Assembly (NCBI GenBank): GCA_025399215.1
Contig: MU621111.1
Span: 52,948-116,947, forward strand
DNA from: Globomyces pollinis-pini
Lineage: Eukaryota > Chytridiomycota > Chytridiomycetes > Rhizophydiales > Globomycetaceae
Direction: 5' to 3'
DNA length: 64,000 bases
Position numbers and translations under genes: made by a program. Shown one piece after another: positions 22,846 to 34,589 of the stretch (position 1 is the stretch's first letter; each line of letters starts with the position of its first letter). Below the pieces are notes generated by a model. The model was given only the letters and a program-made list of their open reading frames with translations. It was not told where the DNA came from and searched no databases.

Positions 22846-24522
22846 CTAAGAAATTTTCGAATCAGGTTTAGGAGTAAAAGAATTAGCAGATGTGGCAGAA
22901 TTCATTTGCTGTTCAAAAAAACTGGGTGGAGTAGTTGAATTAGTTTTCATTGGAGTTGTAAAAGATGGAGGCTGCTGAACCGACGTACTAGGTTCAGTCA
23001 CAGTCGAATTGATATTGGTGGTGTGTGAGAAGTTGCTAACACCAAAATTGTTTTGAGAACTAGTTGCATTATTTTGAGTTCGATAGGAAAAGAGATTGCC
23101 ATGAGATTGTTCGGAAAATGGAGGTGGAACGTTTGTCTGTACATAACTTTGGGTAGACGGAGTCAAATTAAAATTATTTCCAAACGATTGATCCGTGGTA
23201 CTCTTTTGTGTAAACCCAAATGCTTGAGGATTGGCATTTTGTGCAAAACTAGCACGCCGCTGCTGATTTTCTATATTAGAGGATTGGAAAGAATTTGATT
23301 GCGCAGGTATTTGTACCAAATTAGAAGGTTGTTGAATATGGTTCGCCTGGCCGTTCATCTGCTGAATTTGGAAGCTGGAAGGATCATGTAACTGATGGAG
23401 TTGAGTATGCTTGTTTTGTAATTGAGCTGTTAAGAATTCCACTTGCTGCTTCAACTCACGGATATAGTCAGCCGCCTTAAACAATACAGTGCTTTTGGAA
23501 TGCTGGCCGCTGGTGTTACCTGGGCCAGTGGATGTTGGCACAACACTACTAAGTGCTGGAGTTAAATCTACAAGAACTTGGAAGCCTTCTCTAATCAATT
23601 TTCTTCTTCGCTGTTCAGATACAACATGGTTCACCCTTTTCTCACTCTCAGTGAGCAGATCACGACGAGGAAATCTCTAAACATCAGTCAGAAGTACACA
23701 AACCTTCGGAGGAGAGTTGCTATCTTGTGGTGGCTCTGCAGCTACAGCTGCAGAAGGCTTTGATGTGTCAACACTCAACTTTTTGGCTTTTGGTGCTGGA
23801 GCTTTTTCAGATCCAGCTCGTTTTTTAGGTCTACCAGGTTTACGCTTAAAATCGTTTGGCTGATTGGGTGTAATTGGCGAATTACTGCATCGACTCTCTG
23901 ATGAATTGGGGATATTAGTATTTACAGACAATCCATTTGGATAGTTTGACGTATTTTCATTGTTTGCTCTATTGGAAGTGGTTGCATTAGGTCTAGGAGG
24001 TAGCAACCCCAAAGCTGCATAGTTATTTAATTGGATAGACTGCAGTCTGGGATCTTGAAGTTTGGGATAGGTCAAATCAACATTACCACCATTATCTAAC
24101 ATCAATTACCCAAGATATATTATACTTGTGTTAGGAGAAAATGAAGGATTAGAATTCAAATTTGCTGGGTTTGGACTGACGATATTTGAATTAGCTGAAG
24201 ATGGATTTGATTGATAATTCATTAAACCATCTAAGAAATCATCAAAGTACTTTTTCTCTGTGTTATTCAATAAAGAATTCCCAGGACTGAATAAATCGAT
24301 TGATCCAGATGGAAAAACTATAAAATCAATAACTGATCAAAAAGAGAAATGTAAATGAGAGAGCTAGTGCATGAATATCCGTAACGTACCTGAATCATTA
24401 GAGAAACCCGATAAATTATTCCCTACTATTTTAGTACTATTAGTAAGGATACAAGAATCATCCGGTAAGAATTTAGAGTTATTTAACTGATTATTATTTG
24501 AATTAATATTATCATTTTCCAT
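22846..24522 (-). CDS. bHLH transcription factor with AT-hook-like motif
   Basis: 515 residues, introns 24318-24389 (72 nt), 24096-24125 (30) and 23677-23703 (27). Asn/Ser-rich N-terminus containing KKYFDDFLDGLMNY, then a basic KRKPGRPKKRAG motif (AT-hook-like, also a nuclear signal). The bHLH domain follows, with basic region KRVNHVVSEQRRRKLIREGF (contains the E-x-x-R-R core for E-box contact), a loop rich in Gly/Ser/Thr and a second helix running into a leucine-zipper-like AADYIRELKQQVEFL. The Gln/Ser/Asn-rich C-terminus is probably an activation region. An upstream in-frame ATG at 24585 is possible. Likely a nuclear E-box regulator; targets unknown. Confidence 0.9.
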
Positions 24523-24585
24523 TTGAATTGTATGGTATTTATTTTGGTGTTGGTTTGTGGGATGAATGATTTTTTCATATGTCAA

Positions 24586-25596
24586 AATTCAAATTTTTTA
24601 TTTTGAAGCATCAACGCCACTTCTTTAGTGGCAATCACATGTCAGTATCAGTCGTACAATCTCACACGCGAGAGTAGATTGTTTGCCCGATCATTGACTA
24701 GTGAAGTAATGTAAAATAGTGTCAGATTAAATAATGTATATTTAGATCTATCACTTGTTTTGATGTGCTTGTTACACGTTACGCTAGAAAACTATCATCC
24801 ATCTTTTAACTCTTGCATTGTACTGATTCTGATCATATATAATACTATCAAACACTAGCATTATGTGATTGTTCAAAAGTCCCCCATATTGTCGTCTTGA
24901 ACTTAGCTAGCACAGAGTATCACAAGATTAAATCGTACACCAATATTGAAGAATGAAAATGTAAAGTACTGGTATTGATGGTTGAATAGTTGCTCCCTTA
25001 ACAATTCATTATAAAAATTGTTGAAACATTTTGTAAGATACTTTCACCGCATTTATATAGTTTTTTCAGACAAATGACAACAAAATCAGTTAAAAGTGAA
25101 CATCCTACCACACACTTGAAACCCTTTTTGTAATGTTTTCTTTAACCATCAACTATTGGTTATGTTGAAATTTTTCGACAAGAATGGAATTGAACAATAA
25201 ACGACATATTCAGAGGCATAATGAAAGTAAATTTGGGCGTAAATAGGATCATTATTGTGAAGTATGGTATAAATGTCCAGATTTGGTTGGTGAATGATTC
25301 TAACAAAGCATCGCCACAAATGCCTCATTATAGCATTCCTAGTTGAGAAAACAACTGCAAACAGATAGATTAATCATTCATCTGATTACCAAATCCCAAC
25401 TCTTTCCTATTGGTTATTGAATAATAAGACTTTTCATGAATTCGGTTAAAACGCCATAAAGTCCAAATACCAAATTGAGAATAATACAAACAAAATGATA
25501 TATTGAGGATATGACTATAAAGTATTTGTTATATCAATAGTATTTGGTAAACAATAGTGAAAATACATAAAATTTATTAACAATTTAGTAACAACA
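24586..25596. other. AT-rich intergenic region, nothing recognised
   Basis: About 1 kb upstream of the bHLH gene with no supported ORF, tRNA-like B-box or strong repeat. Probably includes a long upstream regulatory region for the bHLH gene. Confidence 0.5.
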
Positions 25597-25770
25597 TTAA
25601 ACGGGAGAAGATGGAGTATCTTCACCCGATCGCTTTCTTTTCTTTGAATTGGCAGTATCAAAAGATAATCGACGCCAAAAGTGAGGTTGATTATTAGTTG
25701 GGTTGTAATTTGTCAAATCAAATTGAAAATGGAACATTTTAATAGGAGTAGGTCTTACGATAGAATCCAT
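25597..25770 (-). CDS. small basic protein, 57 aa, unknown
   Basis: Uninterrupted frame from ATG 25768-25770 to TAA 25597-25599. It has an ordered-looking N-terminal part (IKMFHFQFDLTNYNPTNNQP) followed by HFWRRLSFD and a Lys/Arg cluster KKRKRSGED that resembles a nuclear localisation signal. The codon choice is like neighbouring genes and it stands alone in a 1.9-kb gap, which argues for a real small gene. No family recognised. Confidence 0.5.
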   Translation of the reverse strand: MDSIVRPTPIKMFHFQFDLTNYNPTNNQPHFWRRLSFDTANSKKRKRSGEDTPSSPV

Positions 25771-26507
25771 GATTGTGTGGGATCTGAATAATAATTAAAT
25801 TGGACAAAATATAAACGTCAGTGAATTGTTTATAAGTCTTTGTAAGAAACCACCCCCAATTTAGAACATCCACATTTTTTTCCCTCTTTTGTCGGGGCGT
25901 CAGCGTGGTTCGTTCGTTTGAGGAAAGCCTTTGTTGTTTGGTTGTCCAATTATATCGGGTCTGCTTAGCCTAGCATTCAATCGAGTAAATCTCTGTCAAT
26001 GACATACAATTTCTGTTTGTTTATCGTCCATTTCATTGGCTGTTCATAGGACACATGATTTAAATTGTTCCAAATTTGGTCTTTTTCATCCACCTTTACC
26101 TGATATGGAATGTAAGTGATCCAGTCAGTTTGGGACTATTGAATTAAATTACTTTATGGTCGTTGTTATCGAAACACCATTTCTAACTTATCGTGGTTTA
26201 CTTACTTCCCGAACGTGAAGAAATCTTTATCTTATCTGAGGTGATAATATTTGTACTATTTAGTTGGTTCTCCAGTCTATTCTCAATGTTCTTCAGTGTT
26301 ATCATATCTTGATGGACCGCCAACGTTCAAAGATGACGGTCATTTACCTTTTATGTACAAAACCGTGGTTTTCATAAATTACGATCATATGGTTTTGATC
26401 TCTGTGAAGAATGATCGAAAGAATCCTTTCTAACTCAGACTAAAGACGGTGCCAGAATAATGTAGAGTCCATCAGTTTCTTCACAAACAGATCTAATTTA
26501 TTATTTT
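25771..26507. other. intergenic region with one ATG-less open frame
   Basis: The plus-strand open frame 26251-26433 starts without ATG, and an in-frame TGA lies directly before the only acceptor-like site, so I cannot turn it into a gene. Nothing else is visible. Confidence 0.4.
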
Positions 26508-27029
26508 TCAATTTCTAAGAACCACGATAGGAGAGTTGGTAATTGATGAATCATCTTCAGTTGGAATAGATTCATCGCAGATTAATTGTATGGTATTTTC
26601 GCGTACTATAGATAAGCATCGATGAGCAAACTGAACCTGATAAGGTATAGAGGAAAATAAAGACCATCCAACTCCACCCACGAAAGACAATATATGAGCA
26701 ACTAATGTTAAAACATCTTGTAGGATGTAATGATAGCTTGCAATATTGGCCAATAGAAAAAACAAACCCCAATAAAGTTTCGTTGAATGGGAGAGTCTTG
26801 AACAGAATCCCATAACTGCACAATAAATAATTGAAATTCCATTGCAAGGGACTATACATGAACAAAGTATAACTTGAAATAGTGTCCAGAAAACAAGGCA
26901 AGAGTAAAGAGATACTTTCATACCATGTTCCTTTACAGAAACTGCAACTGCAACTGTCAAGATCAAGTATTGAACGGTGTTATTTAAAGGATCTCCATAT
27001 TGAGGATCAAACAATCGACACGAGTCCAT
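26508..27029 (-). CDS. multi-spanning membrane protein, 173 aa, unknown
   Basis: Single-exon frame. Four or five hydrophobic segments, rich in Cys, Leu and Val, span most of residues 18-135 (for example LYSCLVFWTLFQVILCSCIV), followed by a polar C-terminal tail. There is no cleavable signal peptide and no recognised family motif. Small tetra- or penta-spanning proteins of the ER, Golgi or ciliary membrane look like this. Confidence 0.6.
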   Translation of the reverse strand: MDSCRLFDPQYGDPLNNTVQYLILTVAVAVSVKEHGMKVSLYSCLVFWTLFQVILCSCIVPCNGISIIYCAVMGFCSRLSHSTKLYWGLFFLLANIASYHYILQDVLTLVAHILSFVGGVGWSLFSSIPYQVQFAHRCLSIVRENTIQLICDESIPTEDDSSITNSPIVVLRN

Positions 27030-27355
27030 CGTGTAAGGATGAGGAAAGAAAAATCGATTGACGTTGGTATTGGAGAGGAGATGTTAGTAAATTCTTCAGC
27101 TGAGTTGATACTCAAACTTCCATATGTTATTGTTAAGAATGATGTAAACATATCAACATTCATCAAATCATAGTTGCATTCCTTTCCAATACATCAGTAG
27201 ATAAGTCCCAGATTGACATGAGCTAGATTATTCGCATCCATATACAAAGGATCAATATAGTCTTTGCTATTCCAGATCTCTGCTACCTTCCTGTCTATCT
27301 GTCTCTTGAACTGTGTCTGGACAAGTCAAAAATATTTTTTTCATACCCAACACAA

Positions 27356-28559
27356 ATGGTGGTTTCTTGGAATGCGATTGAAGGAAAATCATTAAAATTC
27401 GACACTGCTGAAGATGTTGCTACCTACTGCAAGGAAATTGAAAGTATAGAAGGTTTGGAACAGATTGTATTATCTGGAAATACTTTTGGAATTGAAGCTG
27501 CAAAAGCTATTGCACATTCCTTAAAAAATCAAACTGAAATGAAATATATCAAATTTGCAGATATGTTTACTGGACGTTTAAAAAACGAAATCCCAATTGC
27601 ATTAGATGAATTTGTGTTGGTATTTGAAAAAATGGTAAATCATTTCCTTATAGTCGCTAATTTAGGGTAGAATAAACTTATTGAATTGGATTTGAGTGAT
27701 AATGCTTTCGGACCTGCTGGTGCTAAACCCTTGATGCGATTAATCGAGAACAATCGAAATATTCAAATTTTGAAACTAAATAACAATGGATTGGGTATCG
27801 AAGGAGCCAGGTTAATTTCTTTGGCTTTGATAGCTGCTCATGAGAAAAACGTTGAAGAGGGTGTGCAAGATAATTTGAAAGTTATTGTTGCTGGACGTAA
27901 TCGTATGGAATCTCCTGGTGCTGGCCATTTGGCAAAAGCTTTCCAAGCTTTTAGCAAATCTTTGGTTCATATTCAAATGCCACAGAACTCTATTCGGCCT
28001 GATGGTATTAGTAATTTATTGAATCACATTTCTGTTTGTGAAAATTTGGAATTCCTTGACCTTCAAGATAATACTTTTACTGAAGAGGGTATGTTTACGT
28101 GGATTATTTATTTGTAGGATCTGTTTCGTTAGCTGCATCTCTTCCAAAGTGGCCCAATCTCAAACATCTCAACTTGGGTGATTGTCTTTTAGGACCTAAA
28201 GGAGGTACTGTAGTTTTATTCATATTTTGCTAGGAATGGCTGTTATCAAAGGGTTAACCAACTCAAACACCAAACTGGAGAGAATTGCATTATTCTTTAA
28301 TGAGATCAACGTTTTAGGAGCCAAACTAGTACCAGCCATGTTAAAAGATAAAACTGAATTGAAATCAATTGAATTAAATGGAAATAATTTCGAAGCTGAA
28401 TGTGATGAAGTGGATGAAATAAAATTAGCACTGGAAGAATTAGGTAAATCAGACGCGCTCGATGAATTGGATGAAATGGAGGTAGAGTCTGATGTGGAAG
28501 AAGATGAAGATGAAGAAGTGGATGAATTAGCAGATGCTCTATCAAAGACCAAAGTTTAA
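27356..28559 (+). CDS. RNA1: Ran GTPase-activating protein (RanGAP/Rna1)
   Basis: Activates GTP hydrolysis on Ran for nuclear transport. 369 residues, introns 27635-27670, 28089-28117 and 28205-28233. Leucine-rich repeats of the RanGAP type run through the protein: LSGNTFGIEAAKAIA, MFTGRLKNEIPIAL, LDLSDNAFGPAGAKPL, LKLNNNGLGIEGARLI, AGRNRMESPGAGHLA, LDLQDNTFTEEG. The conserved Arg-containing MFTGR and GRNR segments correspond to GAP-active regions. A very acidic C-terminal tail (poly Glu/Asp after about residue 330) is typical of the family. No SUMO-targeting extension, as in other fungi. Confidence 0.95.
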
Positions 28560-28708
28560 TAAAGTGCGTTTGATTTTCACATAAACCCTCATTAGATCAA
28601 CTTAAAAATTCACCCTCTTTATAGACTAATTATTTCTTTATTTCCTAAAACTGAAGATTTCACCAAATTACCACTTGATCGAACGTCTGTGATTTTTTTC
28701 CAAAAACA

Positions 28709-30657
28709 ATGACAGCGAATAATAGACTTTCAATGAATCCTTGGGATGACGATGGTTTGCAGATCAGCATAGTTTTTTATTTCTAGGATTAGAATCTAAT
28801 GAACCCCATAAACTGGATGACACTTTATTATTTTCAGGATCCTATTATGACAATGATCCTATTGCAGCTTACAAAAATATATTGAACAATAGCGCTACGT
28901 TAAATGATAAAGATAAGCCGGTAGATGTACCTGTTGATCCATACAAAGTGCTTATGGGGGAAACTATTGGTAGTTCAAATACCTCTCCATATTCAGAACA
29001 ATTTGATGAATCTAATTTTAAAAATCAAAATCATTATATGAATCAGGATCCTTTAAGTTCATCCAATCTTTACAATTCTGATGGTGCTATATCAAGTACT
29101 TTTCCAACTACCAGTGTCTATGCTGGTAATTCTGATGATCCTTGGAAAACAGCAGATTCATTAGAAATACCACCTCCTAAAGGTTATACTTTATTGTTTT
29201 TGATAACCAGGTGTGAATATCAATGTAGCAGAAAATAACGAACCTGAATCTGATCCATATGTATCTCCAGGTGGTGAAGACTACCTATTGGCAAATGATA
29301 CTATTGATGTAAATTGAATTTCTTACAATTTTATAGGTACAAACCTCAAACGAATCAAGTGGCCATTTATTTGGACATGTTACCTTCATTGTCACATCCA
29401 AGGCAAATTAATGAAACATTATTAATAATAGAACCATTCAAGCTCAGTATCACGAAGGTACTCGGATTTCCTTTGGATACAAGGTTTGAAAGTTAAGATT
29501 GATTATCTTAGAAATGTTGTTGAAAATTTATGGATTCCGAATTGTTACATCTTTACCTCCTAAAAAGGCAGTAGGGATGGATAATGCTTTTATAGAACGC
29601 AGACGGCGTGGGTTGTTAAGATTCATTAGCTTTATAGGTAATTTCGAGTATACTAAGGTTTAGGAAACCATCCTGTTTTTTCTAAAGATAAATTTGTAAT
29701 TGCATTCTTCACTTGGGAAACAGTATTTAAAATTGTGATTCATCATAGACTTTACAAAATTATCGAAATTCTCAACCTATTTTTTATGATGAAGAATTTT
29801 TGACTTTACAATTAACTGAAGCTATGATTTCTGGAATTCCAGCGGATTTAGATGATAGGATAACAGACTTTCGAAAGAATTTGACAAATCATACTGATCT
29901 AGTTTGTACCATGACAAATACACTAGAAAGATTTTTAATAAGATTAAAAGGTTTATTATCTTAACTAATTTCTCAGAATCCAATGCTGATATCCATTCTC
30001 TATGCGATTCACTCAGGTATTTGAAGTCAATGATGCTTAATTGAGAAAAGGAAACTTAGTAGTCCTCAAGAATGTCTATTATCCAATTGCAGAAAATGTA
30101 CACGTTTGGAAAAACAGTTCCATAGTTTTGCAGATGGATTAAATGATGTGTGTGTAACAAATGATAGACAAACTGAAGAGATTGCAGAAAATATTGTAGA
30201 ATCTTTGAAAAAGTATAGAGATGTTTTAACAGGATTTCAATTATTATTACAAAGACGTGATATGAACATTGCTACTTTATCACTTATTCCAACTCTAAAA
30301 CGTATACAAGTAAATAAGAATAGAATAGTGGAAATGACAGCTAAAGGAGTGAATCAAAGAGAAATCGATAGAGTAAATCAACTGATTGATCAAGTAAGAT
30401 GAATAAACTAAAGTTAGGATCATCGAGAAGCAGAGTATCAGGAAGCGCGAGTCAATTATCTTCGATATTGTGTTTGGACAGAATTTCGACAACTTCATTC
30501 TCAAAAAACAATCTTATCCAATTTAATTCATCAATCATTACAATGTCAGATAACACATGCCAGTGAACATTTACAAGTAATTTGAAATCATCAATTTTAA
30601 CAAGTATAGTTATGGAGTATTTTATCCGGCAGTATCAATGAAATATCGAAATATTGA
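28709..30657 (+). CDS. MVP1: sorting nexin Mvp1/SNX8 (PX-BAR)
   Basis: Endosomal sorting nexin that binds phosphatidylinositol 3-phosphate and shapes membranes. Twelve exons sum to 544 residues. Acidic N-terminus MNPWDDD, low-complexity linker, PX domain with the phosphoinositide core VSRRYSDFLWIQEMLL and PPKKAVGMDNAFIERRRRGL, then a helical BAR-like domain ending ILSGSINEISKY. Introns range 24-34 nt. The fourth (29403-29431) begins with GC rather than GT and is required to join VTSK to NHSSSVSRRYSDF. The next intron (29484-29511) was chosen by homology over a shorter alternative. Confidence 0.93.
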
Positions 30658-30689
30658 AATAAATAATTATTTGTAGTCATTCCATTTTA

Positions 30690-31245
30690 TTATTCATTAG
30701 GTTCTGATTCTTGATTTGAATCCGTTTGAATTTTATTCAATTCCGATTCAAATGAAATATGTTCTTCTTGAGCATCCAATGAAAGTTTGATAGCATCTTT
30801 AATGGATGGATTTCGTGAGATGTGAGCTATTAAATCAGCAAATTTTGGTTGACTGTATTCAATATCTTTTGTACTTTCAATTATTTCATCCCTTTCTTCA
30901 TATTCATCATCATCAACATTCGAATTTTGTTGTTCATCTTTATGTTGTAATTCATATACTTTATTTTTTAAATTTAAATCAGATAACAATTCTATAGTTA
31001 CTAATATTTCATGTTACCAACTGCAAATTTTTGAATATTATCTGGTCGTTGAGTCATTACTTTCGAAACAAAATAACTGATGATATCTTTAATTTCAGGA
31101 TGATTTCTTAAATAAAGTTCGTTTTCAATTCGAAGTTGAATCTGATGAATTTTAATCAAAATTGTTATTCCTTTACCTTTTCTGATTTCAACTTCTCTTT
31201 TGTATCATTAGATAATACTGATGGAATGGTGTCTGTTGTACTCAT
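30690..31245 (-). CDS. RIIAD1-like protein (RII-alpha docking/dimerisation domain)
   Basis: 164 residues, introns 31142-31176 (35 nt) and 30992-31017 (26). The N-terminal half carries a RIIa-type dimerisation/docking helix pair: NELYLRNHPEIKDIISYFV followed by SKVMTQRPDNIQKFAVELL. The RPDNI core and a KIQxRIxNExYLR-like entry match RIIAD1 more than protein kinase A regulatory subunits. The C-terminal half is acidic and absent from short RIIAD1 proteins. Proteins of this class are mainly associated with cilia and flagella, where they dock to amphipathic anchoring helices. No cAMP-binding domain is present. Confidence 0.78.
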
Positions 31246-31302
31246 GTAGAAGTTTAAAAAAGACGCGTTTTTGTGATATGATACACCATAGTTTTATTAA
31301 GA

Positions 31303-33323
31303 TTATTGTTGTAACTCAACATAACTTCCAGGAACTATTTTGTTAGATTAATACATAGTATCTTACATAATCCTTCAACACCATTAACAGCACCCGACCA
31401 CCAATCTTCACTCACAAAATTAATGTTGGTGATAGTATCACCAGTTTTGAATGTTATTTCATTTGATTCTTCTGCATCATAGTCATATAGAGCAATAGCA
31501 ATAGGATTTGCAGCCACGGCTTGAGTAACTTGCGGTACTGGTTCTGGGACGGCAGAATACTGTTGGGTTTCAGGAACTACAGGAGCAACTTCAACAGGTA
31601 AAAGTTCCACATAGTTGCTTGGGAAATATCCTTTCTCACCTTTGGAATTCACTCCTTCCCACCAACCTACTTGTTATACATATAGTCATTTACCTTCGTC
31701 AACTTGGACAATCGACGTAAGAATCTCTCCTTCATAAATGGAAATTTCATTTGGTTCCTCTAAAATATCAATTAAAATATCAATACCTGGAGAGTAGTCA
31801 TACAAAGCTTTTGCAGAAGGGCTTTGACTAGTTGAACCATTCAATTCTACAAAACATCAGGCAAAAAAATTACGTTGAGCGTTATTTCGAGCATTCTCAT
31901 CTGCTATCATTTTCTGTTCAACTTCTTTGTCAATTCGAGCACGCTCCTCTGCTTCTCTACGGTGCATAGCTTCAGCTTCAGCCTTGGCTTGATCTTCCGT
32001 CAATTTCAAGTCATGCATTTGCTGTTGCATGGCTGCAGTTTGTCGTTCTTGGTCTTGTTGAGCGGCAAGTCGCTCTTGTTCGCGTTGGGCAGCTAATCGC
32101 TCTTCTTGTTCTCGCTGCACAGAGATTCGATGTGCTTTATCTTCAGATCCAATTGATGGTCTGCTGTATACAGGACTTTTTGATTCAGATAATCGATTCA
32201 CCGGTGATACTGGTGTTGCAATAGAACTTCGGTTGAATGTAGCATTACCAGTAGGAGATGTAATCGATGATCTTGCTGGAGCTGAATAGGGCATAGATGC
32301 AACCCCTTCATCGTACAGTGGCTTTGGTTGTAATTTAATTGGTTGATAAGAAGAACTGGTAACAGTTTGCGGATTAGAGAACTGTGCAGTGCGGTAAGTC
32401 ACACTTCCACTGCTTCTGGCAGCAGGCTGCTCGTATAAAGGTTTTGGATTGGTTTTGACTGGTTGGTAGGACGACGAAACCACGTTAGGTTTTGGTGACT
32501 CAAACTTTTCAATTCCTCTTAGCGGTTTAGGATTAGTTTTAATTGGTTCATATGTTGACGATGCAGAGGAAAACAATGGTTTTGGTGCCTCGGCAGTAGT
32601 AGTCGATGGATTGGTAAAGTTCGACAGAGGTTTTGGGTTCGTCTGAATTGGTTGATAGGAAGACGAAGGTGATGAATAAAGCGGCTTTGATCCAGGATTC
32701 GGTTTTTGTGCAATTGGCTGGGAAGTATAACTTGGTTGATGTTGAACATATGTGTTTGAAATTGGCACAAAAGGTTTTGGACCATTGGAAGTCGTATTTG
32801 GCACACTTGGAGCAGGTGCCGGTCTATTCTTTTCGTTATGGATAGAATATTTGGCACCTGAACTATCTTTTACCTTCTGCATAATTAAAGCTGGTTCCAC
32901 ATCTTCTTCTGACCGAGCGTTGATATGGATATGAAATCCTTTAAAGTAATGGGCAACATCATTAACATGGTAATTGACTATAAATTAGTAAAACTATGAT
33001 TTACATAGTCCTTTTTTGCCAACTGGTACACCTTCACCACACTAATCAAATCAGATGAAGATGAACAAACTTACCCAAGAAATGAGTATAAATTTCGGTA
33101 ACTGTGAAATTGGTTCCACTACTCTTGCAAACGCATACTGAATCTTTCCACCTTCAAATTCTTCTTGTAGTTCTTCCAACCCACCATCACCAGTTTCCAT
33201 TACTTTTAGGTCATTATTTCCAGCGTAACCATAGATTGCCCAATTAGTTGGATCTTGAGAATTTAGTATTTTTTGATGAGATTCTTGAATCTCTTTAGAG
33301 TAGGTCGAGAGGTTGAGAGCCAT
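31303..33323 (-). CDS. ABP1: actin-binding protein Abp1 (drebrin-like)
   Basis: 616 residues in seven exons (introns 33042-33074, 32978-33004, 31847-31873, 31760-31786, 31670-31693, 31335-31366). Order: ADF-homology domain (about 1-140, with NWAIYGYAGNNDLKV and FKGFHIHINARSEEDV), a long Ser/Pro-rich region with repeated SSSYQPIKTNPKPL units, a Gln/Glu/Arg-rich coiled coil (REQERLAAQQDQERQ), and two SH3 domains, each with an ALYDY core (ALYDYSP... and ALYDYDAEESNEITF) and GWWEG/DWWSG. It links cortical actin to endocytic proteins. The final exon encodes only FPGSYVELQQ. Confidence 0.95.
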
Positions 33324-33742
33324 TAATGAAAAAGTAGAAAGTTGGCTTCACAAAGACACAAAACCAAGCACATAGCCATGACACTTACCAAGAATTCACG
33401 TTGCATATGTTAAAGTTTAGAACATTGAGATAGTATCACGAAAGTTTCTTAATGGGACAAGTAAGGATCCTTGTTTTAATGCAGCATTTATATTAATAGT
33501 CTATTTTATTTTCATTGTCATTTCATTTCACTAGTGTACACTTGATTACATCAGGTATTAAGAAACTCTTTTTTAACCTGTATTCCATACTATTCCATAT
33601 CAAAATACTATCAAATTGGTTATTGGATAAACTATTAATACTTTAGTCCATTTCATTTCAATTCATTTTTATATGTGATTTTATCCATTGAATTTCATTG
33701 GATTTCGTTTTTGGTTGGAAAAATTTTATCAGAGAATTTCAA
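33324..33742. other. divergent promoter region of ABP1 and PABPN1-like gene
   Basis: 419 bp, very AT-rich with short ATTCCAT repeats (about 33585-33620). No ORF supported. Confidence 0.5.
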
Positions 33743-34417
33743 ATGAGTGAAGCACCAGAAGTACTTCATAAATGAATCTAACAATAGTCAATGGAAGCTA
33801 TGGCAAAGAGATTTGAGGAGATGGAACAAGAAGCTGCAAAATTAAAGGAAATGCAAGCTCAAGTAGAGCAACAACTCAATGCCACTACGGATCTGAACAA
33901 AGAAGAAACAGATGCAAGATCTGCTTATATCGGAAATGTATTTGGTCTCTGCTTTGATATTAGGTGGATTATACAGCTACTCCAGAAGATTTACAAGCTC
34001 ATTTTTCTTCATGTGGAACCATCAACAGAGTTACAATTTTGTGTGATAAATTTACTGGTCATCCTAAAGGGTCAGTTTTATATTGAATTTGATATTGTAG
34101 ATTTGCTTACATAGAATTTGCAGATGTTGCTTCAGTGAAAAATTCATTAGCATTAAATGAAAGTATGTTTAAAGGAAGAGTACTGGCAGTATCTGCTAAA
34201 CGAACAAATATTCCAAGATTCCAAAGAGGTCGTGGAGGATACCGCGGAAGCAGAGGTGCAGGCTTTCGAGGCAGAGGTCGTGGTGCATATAGGTACATGT
34301 AATATTATCTAAACTTTAGGTATTTTTTTCAACCATAGATGACTTATCGATTTAGGTATATCTATTGATAAATATTTTAATCTCAGGGCACGAAGAGGAT
34401 TCTATCAACCATATTGA
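33743..34417 (+). CDS. nuclear poly(A)-binding protein, PABPN1/Pab2 type
   Basis: 165 residues: short coiled coil ([15 protein letters not shown] region), a single RRM with RNP2 AYIGNV and RNP1 GFAYIEFA, and a C-terminal RGG tail ([20 protein letters not shown]) ending YQPY. This order is diagnostic of PABPN1/Pab2, which binds nascent poly(A) tails in the nucleus. Introns are 33761-33787, 33938-33963, 34071-34100 and 34293-34386 (94 nt). The first exon holds only six codons. Confidence 0.93.
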
Positions 34418-34589
34418 TCAAAAAATTTACAAATCATCAAATTGTTTCTTCTTTTCAAGTAAAATATTATAAAAAAAATAATGAATAGAAAAGGGTTCAT
34501 TGAATATAAATAAAAATTGGTTGTAACTCTTACTTATTACTGAATGTGAATGTAAATCGTGATATCATGTGTTTATTCAATCCAGAGAA

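Noticed and set aside
26251..26433. Plus-strand open frame of 60 codons
   Set aside because: No ATG and no workable splice from upstream because of an in-frame TGA.
28220..28552. Minus-strand Ser-rich ORF of 110 codons
   Set aside because: Shadow of the acidic Glu/Asp tail of RanGAP on the plus strand.
29492..29511. A 20-nt intron in MVP1
   Set aside because: It would give an in-frame join but destroys the conserved RRYSDFLWIQEMLL motif; the 28-nt intron 29484-29511 restores it exactly.
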